DNA of 8,985 nt. Source: Gammaproteobacteria bacterium. GTDB taxonomy: Bacteria > Pseudomonadota > Gammaproteobacteria > Granulosicoccales > Granulosicoccaceae. Position numbers and translations under genes: made by a program. Location: assembly GCA_020444765.1 (NCBI GenBank), contig JAGRHW010000134.1, forward strand, positions 1 to 8,985. Reading direction: 5' to 3'. The notes beneath the pieces were generated by a model. It did no database searches, was not told the DNA's origin, and saw nothing but the letters and a program-made list of their open reading frames with translations. Of the stretch, positions 1-5,702 are shown piece after piece. Position 1 is the first letter of the stretch. Each line of letters begins with the position of its first letter.

Positions 1-7
1 CTTTACC

Positions 8-91
8 CGTCATTCCCGCGCAGGCGGGAATCCAGCAAGGGACTGTCCAACGGAGGCAATGGATCTCCGGCTAAAGCATTCGGGGATGACG
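8..91. repeat. Dispersed palindromic repeat (dRS3-like core), copy 1
   Basis: The core is the 20-base palindrome ATTCCCGCGCAGGCGGGAAT at 12-31, which fits the ATTCCC-N8-GGGAAT form of neisserial dRS3 elements and similar small repeats in many proteobacteria. The unit seems to run further: it opens with CGTCATTCCCG (8-18) and closes with CGGGGATGACG (81-91), the reverse complement of the opening except for one base. This gives an 84-bp MITE-like element with inverted ends. It lies just past the stop codon of the minus-strand HAD gene, where its stem could also help end transcription. A second copy with the same core is at the far end of the window. Confidence 0.8.
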
Positions 92-117
92 AAGTGAATG
101 CATGGCGGTGTGTCGTT

Positions 118-738
118 TTACACGTGCTTCCCAAGCCCTGCCTGACCACTGATTGCCTCGATAATCTCCTCAAGTCTGGTAACGCCGAGGTCGGTCAGTT
201 CCGGCCACGAAAAATCGCCGTTGGTGTCGAAGTGTACGGTGGTGACGTCGGCCGCACGGCCGGCCAGCAGGTCGAATTTGAAATCGCCGATCATCACAGC
301 GTCCTGGCGGGGTGCGTTCCAGGTTTTCAGTAAATGCTCAATGCCTGCCGGGTCTGGCTTGGGCGGGCCGAATTCCCGCCCGAGTATGTTGTCGGTTTGA
401 AAATAATCGAGAAGATTGCAGGCAGCCAGTGTGATTGACGCCAGTTCCGTGCTGTTGCGCGTGAGTATGCCGAGTGAATAACCCCTGTCGGCAAGTGCCT
501 TCAGCAAGGTGTCGGCGCCCGGTTGCGGTCTGGCGTTTTTCGCGTAGTCGATTTCCAGCGTGTACAGGCGCTCCAGCAAGCCGGCCTGTTCGTGAGCGGG
601 GCGGGCGCTGATTGATTCCAGAATCGCCTTGTCCGGCGGCAGGCCAAGCTGTTCACGCATATGATCGAAATCATGAACCGCGACGGTCAAGGTGCCGTCC
701 ATATCGAAAATAAAATGCTTTTTGTGGCGTAATGGCAT
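118..738 (-). CDS. HAD-family hydrolase (subfamily IA, phosphoglycolate phosphatase-like)
   Basis: A 206-aa cytosolic hydrolase with the full set of HAD catalytic motifs. Motif I is DMDGT with nucleophile Asp12 and acid/base Asp14. Motif II is Thr93 in LTRNS. Motif III is Lys127 in PPKPDP. Motif IV is GDFKFD with Asp152 and Asp156 for Mg2+. The segment between motifs I and II, about residues 20-75, is a small helical cap, as in subfamily IA enzymes such as phosphoglycolate and beta-phosphoglucomutase-type phosphatases. The length is normal for that group and the gene is intact. The substrate cannot be read from the sequence. The chosen ATG puts motif I at residue 12, as is usual; a GGGG stretch about 14 bases upstream is only a weak ribosome site. 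The gene diverges from slyD across a 109-bp gap and ends next to the repeat at 8-91. Confidence 0.93.
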   Translation of the reverse strand: MPLRHKKHFIFDMDGTLTVAVHDFDHMREQLGLPPDKAILESISARPAHEQAGLLERLYTLEIDYAKNARPQPGADTLLKALADRGYSLGILTRNSTELASITLAACNLLDYFQTDNILGREFGPPKPDPAGIEHLLKTWNAPRQDAVMIGDFKFDLLAGRAADVTTVHFDTNGDFSWPELTDLGVTRLEEIIEAISGQAGLGKHV

Positions 739-789
739 TGGCTGTTATCCCCGTCTTCAGGCCGGACAAGATACCGGGCCCGGATCTGA

Positions 790-818
790 TTGCCAAGTGT
801 GTGCAGGGGCGGCATACT
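790..818 (+). promoter_or_regulatory. Probable sigma-70 promoter of slyD
   Basis: TTGCCA (790-795, five of six matches to the -35 consensus) is followed by a 17-base spacer and CATACT (813-818, four of six matches to the -10). Transcription would start near 825, about 23 bases before the slyD start. A perfect 10-bp palindrome, CCGGGCCCGG, lies just upstream at 774-783 between the divergent genes; its role is unknown. Confidence 0.5.
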
Positions 819-847
819 TGCGCGTCGAAATAAAGGGGCTGGCTGCC

Positions 848-1324
848 ATGAATATTGTCAAAGATACCGTCGTTACCTTTCATTACCGCCTGAGTGACGC
901 CGACGGTCAACAACTGGAGGATTCACACGACCAGGATCCGGTCGCTTATCTGCACGGACATAACGCCATGCTGCCAGGCCTGGAAGCCGGTTTCGACGGC
1001 AGGGCTGAGGGCGACAGCTTCAGTGTCACGCTTGCTCAACCCTACGGCCCGCGTCGCGCCGGTACCGTTCAGCGGGTGCCGATCAAGCATCTGGCGAGCA
1101 AGCAAAAGCCTCGTGTCGGACAGCCCGTGGTGGTCAATACCGATCAGGGGCCGCGTGAAGTGATGGTCGTCAAGGTCGGCCGCTTCAATATCGACGTCGA
1201 CACCAATCATCCCTATGCCGGCAAGGTGCTCACCTACGAGGTGGATATTACCGGGGTCAGGCAGGCGACCGACGAAGAGCTGGCGCACGGACATGCGCAT
1301 GGCGTGGGCGGGCATCAGCACTGA
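848..1324 (+). CDS. slyD: FKBP-type peptidyl-prolyl cis-trans isomerase SlyD
   Basis: A 158-aa cytosolic prolyl isomerase and chaperone of the SlyD type. Residues 1-70 and about 120-145 form the FKBP fold, with the typical DPVAYLHGH and MLPGLEAGFDGRAEGD segments. The region between them is the insert-in-flap chaperone domain, including VQRVPIKHL and the DGPR-like DQGPREV. The protein ends in the His-rich tail GHAHGVGGHQH, shorter than the E. coli tail but like that of many other gammaproteobacteria; in E. coli this tail binds nickel and zinc and aids hydrogenase maturation. The start is the ATG preceded by AGGGG (834-838) with 9-base spacing. An in-frame upstream extension to 692 is open but runs through the promoter and lacks family similarity. 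No hydrogenase genes are in view, so a general folding role is the safest reading. A membrane-protein gene follows after 18 bases. Confidence 0.95.
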   Translation: MNIVKDTVVTFHYRLSDADGQQLEDSHDQDPVAYLHGHNAMLPGLEAGFDGRAEGDSFSVTLAQPYGPRRAGTVQRVPIKHLASKQKPRVGQPVVVNTDQGPREVMVVKVGRFNIDVDTNHPYAGKVLTYEVDITGVRQATDEELAHGHAHGVGGHQH

Positions 1325-1342
1325 AAAATAAACAGCTGCCTT

Positions 1343-1675
1343 ATGGAAACCTCGATCGTGCAGCTTGTAAAGCTGGAAATCGTCCAGACCCTGGGTTTGT
1401 CAAAGGACGCCTTGCATGTCTACGTGGGACTGGCGGTTTTTATGCTCGTGGTGGCGGCAAAAAAGTCTGTCCGCTCAATGCTGCCGTGGCTGGCGGTATT
1501 GGCCGTGGCGGTTGTCGGAGAAATCCTCGACAGGAGAGATGATATTGCAAGCCTTGGCCACTGGCGTTGGACAGCCAGTTTGCATGATGTGCTCAATACG
1601 CTTTTCTGGCCTACCGTGCTGATGTTGTCGGCCAGGCTTGGCATTATCGGGACGGGCGGCGATTACAAACTTTGA
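1343..1675 (+). CDS. Small membrane protein, family not recognised
   Basis: A 110-aa protein with an amphipathic start (residues 1-20) and about three hydrophobic segments: roughly 25-38 (VYVGLAVFMLVVAA), 46-60 (MLPWLAVLAVAVVGE) and 84-103 (VLNTLFWPTVLMLSARL). Between the second and third lies a polar, aromatic stretch, EILDRRDDIASLGHWRWTAS, followed by LHDVLNT. The charged-then-Trp loop next to an SLHDxxNT motif looks conserved rather than random. The layout loosely recalls VanZ-like proteins, but I see no diagnostic motif and give no function. It begins 18 bases after the slyD stop on the same strand, so it is probably co-transcribed. The ribosome-binding site is poor, which fits translation after slyD. 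It is convergent with the lipoprotein gene downstream. Confidence 0.72.
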   Translation: METSIVQLVKLEIVQTLGLSKDALHVYVGLAVFMLVVAAKKSVRSMLPWLAVLAVAVVGEILDRRDDIASLGHWRWTASLHDVLNTLFWPTVLMLSARLGIIGTGGDYKL

Positions 1676-1712
1676 AGGGTGGTGCGGTTGCTTGGTCTCG
1701 CGTGGATATCTG

Positions 1713-1821
1713 AATCCGATCCGACACGGAATTCAAACAGTCTTTATACCGGTGCTTCAATGTTTGTTTCTTCGTCAAAGCCGGTGACCGGACTTAATTG
1801 AGTCCTGTGGCGGATCGGATT
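1713..1821. repeat. Inverted repeat in the gap between convergent genes
   Basis: AATCCGATCCG (1713-1723) and its exact reverse complement CGGATCGGATT (1811-1821) bracket 87 bases. The match extends loosely outward (ATATC on both arms, with a 2-base offset) and inward (CAC/GTG after one mismatch). Inside lies a near-perfect 16-base palindrome, GGACTTAATTGAGTCC (1790-1805, one mismatched pair). The stretch is non-coding in all frames as far as I can see. It could be a termination region for the two convergent genes or the relic of a small inverted-repeat element. Confidence 0.55.
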
Positions 1822-1840
1822 GATATGACTGCAGCCAGTA

Positions 1841-2350
1841 TTATTTGACTGACTGCATTTTCTCCTGCAGGTCGGCAGGGACTTGTTCAAGCGATACGAT
1901 CGACAGGCTGTCGCCGGAAGAGCTTGTGGCGTTTGAGTTCATCGACTCGTTAATGGCCTTGGGGCTCAGTGTGTACATATCACCGTTCAGGGGGTCGACG
2001 ATGAGCCAGCCGATAAGGCCTCCGAATAAAAGGTTGCCGCCGATATACCAGCCGTTAACGTGGCTGTTGACCACGATGTCCTGGCTTGTAAATCCGTCTT
2101 TTTCCAGCTTCACGGTATATTCTTTACCACCGAAATAGCTGCCGTCGCTTTTTGCAAGATTTACCGTTGTCGGCGTTGTTCCTTCGAAGATGGTTGTGCC
2201 TTTCTCATCAACAATGGATATTTTCGCACCCGCCGGTTCAGAGTTGATAGGCAGCAATTGCTGTGGGCTACCAATAATTGTCGCGCAGCCCGCCAGCAGG
2301 CTTGCCAGAATAATAGATACCAGGGAATACTTTCCGTGTGATTTTTTCAT
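1841..2350 (-). CDS. Outer-membrane lipoprotein with PEGA-like domain
   Basis: A 169-aa predicted lipoprotein. Residues 1-21 are a signal peptide with a basic start (MKKSHGK) and a hydrophobic core; the lipobox is LAGC, giving a lipidated Cys22. Residue 23 is Ala rather than Asp, so sorting to the outer membrane is likely by the E. coli rule. Residues 36-88 (NSEPAGAKISI through EYTVKLEKDGF) match a PEGA-type beta domain, the carbohydrate- or surface-associated fold named for its Pro-Glu-Gly-Ala motif; here the motif reads EPAGA. A glycine- and tryptophan-rich hydrophobic segment follows at about 98-120 (GWYIGGNLLFGGLIGWLIV), then DPLNGDMYTLSP, a tail typical of this lipoprotein type. The C-terminus from 135 is Ser/Asn-rich and likely disordered. 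The function is unknown. It diverges from the Zur-controlled operon, but the Zur box is about 190 bases from its start and clearly serves the other side. Confidence 0.85.
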   Translation of the reverse strand: MKKSHGKYSLVSIILASLLAGCATIIGSPQQLLPINSEPAGAKISIVDEKGTTIFEGTTPTTVNLAKSDGSYFGGKEYTVKLEKDGFTSQDIVVNSHVNGWYIGGNLLFGGLIGWLIVDPLNGDMYTLSPKAINESMNSNATSSSGDSLSIVSLEQVPADLQEKMQSVK

Positions 2351-2371
2351 TGTGCTGTCTCAAAAAAATGA

Positions 2372-2397
2372 ATGCATCTTTGTCTAGAAAGATGTAT
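2372..2397 (-). promoter_or_regulatory. Stem-loop in the lipoprotein mRNA leader
   Basis: CATCTTT (2375-2381) pairs with AAAGATG (2388-2394) around a 6-base loop. One G-T pair and two more A-T pairs extend the stem to 10 bp. On the minus strand it lies 22 bases before the lipoprotein start codon, so it would be in the 5' leader if transcription starts upstream, for instance from the weak promoter-like pair TTGCAG (2428-2433) / TATGAC (2404-2409), read on the minus strand. Confidence 0.45.
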
Positions 2398-2532
2398 GCC
2401 ATAGTCATAAAACTAAACGAAAAAATCCTGCAAGCGCGGTCCTGAGGTCTGTTAAATCCTGTTTATCGGTGCGAAACAGTTAATTGGCGGATTCTCCCTG
2501 TCAAATTGTAACTACCCTAATTGCCGGATTCA

Positions 2533-2558
2533 GACTATGTTATAGTATAACAATAGTC
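2533..2558 (+). promoter_or_regulatory. Zur box (zinc-uptake regulator operator)
   Basis: TGTTATAGTATAACA (2538-2552) is a perfect 15-base palindrome around a central G and matches the core of the enterobacterial Zur consensus (ATGTTATANTATAACAT). Outer arms GACTAT (2533-2538) and ATAGTC (2553-2558) extend the symmetry with a one-base offset. Zn-bound Zur would sit here and shut off the operon that starts at 2627. A poor promoter, TTGCCG (2521-2526) with TAGTAT (2543-2548), would have its -10 inside the box, giving repression by direct blockage. The start codon is 75 bases downstream, and the leader has a stem at 2563-2568 / 2590-2595 (CCGGGA/TCCCGG). Confidence 0.88.
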
Positions 2559-2626
2559 ATGACCGGGATCAGCGCGCTTGCAAGCTATCTCCCGGAACCC
2601 TGCCTAACGAGTTTCGTTGACTGCGT

Positions 2627-2938
2627 ATGCACCTACAATCGCTGAGCACCTTTCGTCCGACCCGCTATCGCCGTATGGTCGTGTCGGCTGCGATAGCTTT
2701 GCTTTTGTGGGGGTTATGGGTATTTTCCACGCACACGCATGATGATCATGCGCACGCCGAGGACGTTGAATGCGTGTTATGCGATTTCGGCCTGCATAAC
2801 GCCGCTGCCTTGCCGGTCGCCGGATTGTCGCTGCCACCTGAGTTGCCGGAGCGGATTTCCGACGCATTTCCCGAATCAACTTTCATCAGCACGCAAATCC
2901 GTTTACATGATGTCCGTGCGCCACCACCTGTCTCCTGA
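2627..2938 (+). CDS. Small His/Cys-rich membrane-anchored protein (DUF2946-like), first gene of the Zur operon
   Basis: A 103-aa protein with a basic N-terminus (RPTRYRR), one hydrophobic segment at about 17-34 that anchors it or acts as a signal peptide, and then a metal-ligand cluster HTHDDHAHAEDVECVLC (36-52) containing four His, several Asp/Glu and a CxxC pair (Cys49, Cys52). The tail ends RAPPPVS. A short membrane-anchored protein with a His run, a CxxC and a C-terminal RAPP is the pattern I associate with DUF2946 proteins, often found beside copper or zinc genes; the assignment rests on the pattern only. As the first gene after the Zur box, it probably binds or passes zinc on the periplasmic side. 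The ribosome site is weak. A second in-frame ATG is at 2675 (residue 17) and would start directly at the hydrophobic segment. Confidence 0.75.
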   Translation: MHLQSLSTFRPTRYRRMVVSAAIALLLWGLWVFSTHTHDDHAHAEDVECVLCDFGLHNAAALPVAGLSLPPELPERISDAFPESTFISTQIRLHDVRAPPPVS

Positions 2939-3029
2939 CACCTGTTTTTCCGGATTCAATTAATACGCAGGCAACTCCACAGGCCGTGATCGAGCGGCGC
3001 GAGTCTTTGCCTGTCGAGGAGATAAAACT

Positions 3030-3647
3030 ATGCGCTTTACCCGTTTACCCGCATTTATTTTACTGACCTGCGGAGCAGCCTCTTTCGCTTATGCGGAAGA
3101 ACAACGCCATCATGAGGTACATGAACATGGCGGTGGTGAACTCGACGTGGCTGTTGAAGGACAGACTCTGTTGATCGAGCTTTCCATGCCGGCGATGAAT
3201 ATCGTCGGTTTCGAGCATCCCGCCAACAATGACGAGGAGCGCGCCGAAATTTCCCGCGCCATCGGTCTGCTCGAGGATGGTATGCAGCTGTTTGCACCCA
3301 GTCCGGCTGCCGGCTGTAGCCTACTTGAAGCCCACGTCGAATCGGCTTTGCTGGAAAATCACGACGGGCATCATGATGAACATGAGCACGAGGGTGAGCA
3401 CGAACATGAAGGCGAGCACGAACATGAACATGAACATGAACATGAACATGAAGAAGGCCAGGTTCACGCCGATTTCGATATCAGCTATGAATTCAAATGT
3501 GAATCACCGGCAGAGCTGGACAGCCTGACGGTGTCGCTTTTCGAGCAGTTTCCCGGTACTGAGCATTTACGTACTCAGGTGATTACGCCGAACGGTCAGA
3601 CCGGTAAGGAACTCAGCGCCGGGGACAAGGTTCTCGAGCTGAAATAG
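3030..3647 (+). CDS. zrgA: ZrgA-like periplasmic zinc-binding protein (DUF2796)
   Basis: A 205-aa secreted protein. The signal peptide is residues 1-22, with a likely cut after AYA. The mature start RHHEVHEHGGGELDVAVEG, followed by LLIELSMPAMNIVGFEH, is the hallmark of DUF2796, the family of Vibrio ZrgA, a zinc-uptake protein. Residues 111-142 form a tract of His-Glu pairs that would bind several zinc ions. Two cysteines remain in the mature protein, Cys96 and Cys157, flanking the His/Glu tract and able to form a disulfide. The C-terminal part (DFDISYEFKCESPAEL) is the usual closing beta region. The start is firm: GAGGAG at 3016-3021, 8 bases before the ATG. It is the second gene of the Zur operon, ahead of the ABC genes, and is the best candidate for the zinc-capturing component. 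Confidence 0.9.
   Translation: MRFTRLPAFILLTCGAASFAYAEEQRHHEVHEHGGGELDVAVEGQTLLIELSMPAMNIVGFEHPANNDEERAEISRAIGLLEDGMQLFAPSPAAGCSLLEAHVESALLENHDGHHDEHEHEGEHEHEGEHEHEHEHEHEHEEGQVHADFDISYEFKCESPAELDSLTVSLFEQFPGTEHLRTQVITPNGQTGKELSAGDKVLELK
3378..3452 (+). repeat. His-Glu coding repeat with five perfect GAACAT hexamers
   Basis: The DNA encoding the His/Glu tract of the ZrgA-like protein alternates Glu and His codons. Five perfect tandem GAACAT copies lie at 3420-3449, preceded by variant units (GAACAT, GAGCAC, GAGGGT, GAAGGC). The hexamer is a multiple of three, so slippage would add or remove His-Glu pairs without changing the frame. Confidence 0.85.
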
Positions 3648-3660
3648 TCACTGCAAACTG

Positions 3661-3686
3661 CAAGGGGGTGCTTAGCCATCCCTTTG
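3661..3686 (+). promoter_or_regulatory. Intercistronic stem-loop between zrgA-like gene and ABC ATPase gene
   Basis: CAAGGGGGTG (3661-3670) pairs with CATCCCTTTG (3677-3686) over 10 bp, including two G-U pairs, around the 6-base loop CTTAGC. No T-run follows; the ribosome site AAGGAG (3689-3694) of the next gene comes three bases later. It is therefore more likely an RNA stabiliser or translation control point than a terminator. Confidence 0.6.
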
Positions 3687-3701
3687 TCAAGGAGCATCAG
3701 G

Positions 3702-4406
3702 ATGGGCGCGGATACCGAAGTCATCACCATAGAGGATTTACGCTTTCACTGGCGCAAGGGCGATGCGCCGGTGCTGGATATTCCGGCGCTGCGCGTCAAG
3801 CAGGGCGAAACCGTGTTTATCAAGGGCGCGAGCGGCAGCGGCAAGAGCACCTTGCTGAGCCTGATCGGTGGTGTGATGTTGCCGCAGTCCGGCGTCGTTT
3901 CAGTGCTCGGCCAGCGGCTCGATGCGCTGAGCGGTTCGAAGCGCGATGCATTCCGCGCCGAGCATATCGGCTTTATCTTTCAGATGTTCAACCTGATTCC
4001 CTATCTGCCGGTCATCGACAACGTCTTGCTGCCGTGCCGGTTTTCCGCGCGCCGTAAAGGCAATATCGAACAACGCGGCCGCAAGCCGAAAGACGAGGCG
4101 GCGCGTTTGCTGGAACATCTCGACCTTGCCAGCAGCTTGCTGCAACGGCCGGTGACGGAACTGAGCGTCGGCCAGCAACAGCGGGTGGCGGCGGCGCGCG
4201 CGCTGATCGGCGGTCCCGAGCTGGTGATTGCCGATGAGCCGACCTCGGCGCTGGATGCCGATCGTCGCAGTGGTTTTCTGCAGCTGTTGCTGAAGGAATG
4301 CTCTGAGCAGAATACAACTCTGGTATTCGTCAGCCATGATTCGGTGCTGGAAGCGCAATTCGATCGCAGCATACAACTCGCTGATATCAACCGCGCCGCG
4401 ACCTGA
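3702..4406 (+). CDS. ABC transporter ATP-binding protein (LolD/MacB type)
   Basis: A 234-aa cytoplasmic ATPase that powers the adjacent permease. Walker A is GASGSGKST (42-50), the Q-loop is Gln94 (FIFQMFNLIPYL), the ABC signature is LSVGQ (154-158), Walker B is LVIADEP with catalytic Glu179, the D-loop is SALD, and the H-loop is His212 (FVSHD). The NLIPYLPVIDNVLLP stretch is typical of the LolD/MacB/DevA group that works with FtsX-like permeases. The signature has Val in place of the usual first Gly (LSGGQ). The start is the ATG with AAGGAG (3689-3694) 7 bases upstream; a TTG at 3684 is in frame but lies inside the stem-loop. The permease gene begins 11 bases after the stop and its ribosome site overlaps the stop codon, so the two are tightly coupled. 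Third gene of the Zur operon. Confidence 0.93.
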   Translation: MGADTEVITIEDLRFHWRKGDAPVLDIPALRVKQGETVFIKGASGSGKSTLLSLIGGVMLPQSGVVSVLGQRLDALSGSKRDAFRAEHIGFIFQMFNLIPYLPVIDNVLLPCRFSARRKGNIEQRGRKPKDEAARLLEHLDLASSLLQRPVTELSVGQQQRVAAARALIGGPELVIADEPTSALDADRRSGFLQLLLKECSEQNTTLVFVSHDSVLEAQFDRSIQLADINRAAT

Positions 4407-4417
4407 GGTAGACGACG

Positions 4418-5677
4418 ATGCATATCCTGATTCTGGCGATCAAAAGTATCCTCAATCGAAAATTCACCATCGCACTGACGATTTTCTCGATCGCACTCAG
4501 CATCATGCTGTTGCTTGGTGTGGAGCGTTTGCGCAACGACGCGCGCGAAAGTTTCGCCAACACCATTTCTGGCACGGATCTGATCGTCGGCGCCCGCAGC
4601 GGGCCGGTGCAGCTGATGTTGTATGCGGTTTTCCGGATCGGCGATCCGACCAATAATGTTTCCTGGGAAAGTTATCAGGACATCAAAAACCAGCGTCTGG
4701 TCGACTGGACCATTCCAATTTCGCTTGGTGATTCCCACCGTGGTTTTCGGGTGCTCGGCACTAATCCGGATTATTTTAATCATTATCAATACGGCGGCGG
4801 CCGGACGCTTGCGCTTGCCGAAGGCAGCCGGTTTGACGATGTTTATGACGCAGTGCTTGGCGCCGATGTCGCCCGGGAACTGGGTTACAGCCTCGATCAG
4901 GAGATCGTGCTGGCGCATGGCACCGGCGAGGTCAGCTTTGTAAAACATACCGACAAGCCGTTTCGGGTGGTCGGCATACTGGAAAGAACCGGCACGCCGG
5001 TTGATAGAACCGTGCACGTCAGTCTGGAAGGAATCGAGGCGATCCATATCGGCTGGGAGAGCGGTGCGCCGACGCCTGGGCGGCAGGTCGGCGCCGAGCA
5101 GGCTCGTCGGATGGATCTGCAACCGAAGAGCATTACCGCGGTACTGGTCGGTCTGAAATCGCGGATCGCGGCTTTCCGCGTTCAGCGTTTTATCAATGAA
5201 TACCCCGAGGAGCCGCTGCAGGCGGCGCTGCCCGGCGTGGCGCTGCAGGAACTGTGGGACACCATGGCCATCGCCCAGAAAGCCTTGCTGGTTATTTCGG
5301 TGCTGGTGGTGCTGGTGGGTATCAGCGGTATGGCGACCGCGATTCTGACCAGCCTCAATGAACGTCGCCGCGAGATGGCGGTGTTGCGTTCGGTGGGCGC
5401 ACGGCCCTGGCATATCTTTGCGCTGTTCGTCGGCGAGGCCGGCGTCGTGATGCTGATCGCCTCGATAATCGGCGTGGCGGCGCTTTATGCCGCGCAATTC
5501 ATTGCCCGGCCGATCATCCAGGCGCAGCTTGGACTTTTTATTCCGATTCATCCACCATCGTCACATGAACTGCTGCTGCTGGCAGCGGCAATCGGCGCGG
5601 GCCTGCTGGTCGGCCTGATTCCGGCCTATCGCGCCTATCGGTATTCTTTGGCTGATGGTATGACTATCCGGCTTTGA
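4418..5677 (+). CDS. ABC transporter permease, FtsX/MacB type
   Basis: A 419-aa inner-membrane protein. One membrane segment lies near the N-terminus (about 15-35, IALTIFSIALSIMLLLG). A large periplasmic domain of about 245 residues follows (40-285), then three more segments at about 287-312, 340-366 and 385-405. Between the second and third is the cytosolic stretch ILTSLNERRREMAVLRSVGA, the FtsX-family coupling motif that contacts the ATPase. The four-helix layout with one large periplasmic domain places it with MacB/LolC-type permeases, which move themselves or pull substrates within the periplasm rather than form an import channel. The ribosome site GAGG (4405-4408) overlaps the ATPase stop. 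No MacA-like adaptor gene is next to it. With the Zur box and ZrgA-like gene upstream, it fits the permease of a Zrg-type zinc system; what it moves is not settled by the sequence. Confidence 0.92.
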   Translation: MHILILAIKSILNRKFTIALTIFSIALSIMLLLGVERLRNDARESFANTISGTDLIVGARSGPVQLMLYAVFRIGDPTNNVSWESYQDIKNQRLVDWTIPISLGDSHRGFRVLGTNPDYFNHYQYGGGRTLALAEGSRFDDVYDAVLGADVARELGYSLDQEIVLAHGTGEVSFVKHTDKPFRVVGILERTGTPVDRTVHVSLEGIEAIHIGWESGAPTPGRQVGAEQARRMDLQPKSITAVLVGLKSRIAAFRVQRFINEYPEEPLQAALPGVALQELWDTMAIAQKALLVISVLVVLVGISGMATAILTSLNERRREMAVLRSVGARPWHIFALFVGEAGVVMLIASIIGVAALYAAQFIARPIIQAQLGLFIPIHPPSSHELLLLAAAIGAGLLVGLIPAYRAYRYSLADGMTIRL

Positions 5678-5702
5678 CCGGACTCCGACAAGAGACAGGA
5701 CT

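Noticed and set aside
692..847. In-frame upstream extension of slyD.
   Set aside because: It crosses the promoter and the divergent HAD gene start; the ATG at 848 has a good ribosome site and gives the normal SlyD N-terminus.
2559..2645. A 28-codon frame between the Zur box and the first operon gene, overlapping its start; a possible leader peptide.
   Set aside because: It has no ribosome site, no codon run that suggests attenuation, and would start at the likely transcript start.
4001..5551. A 516-codon open frame on the minus strand, opposite the ATPase and permease genes.
   Set aside because: It spans two well-identified plus-strand genes, is rich in Arg, His and Gln as expected for an antisense frame of GC-biased codons, and has no recognisable domain.
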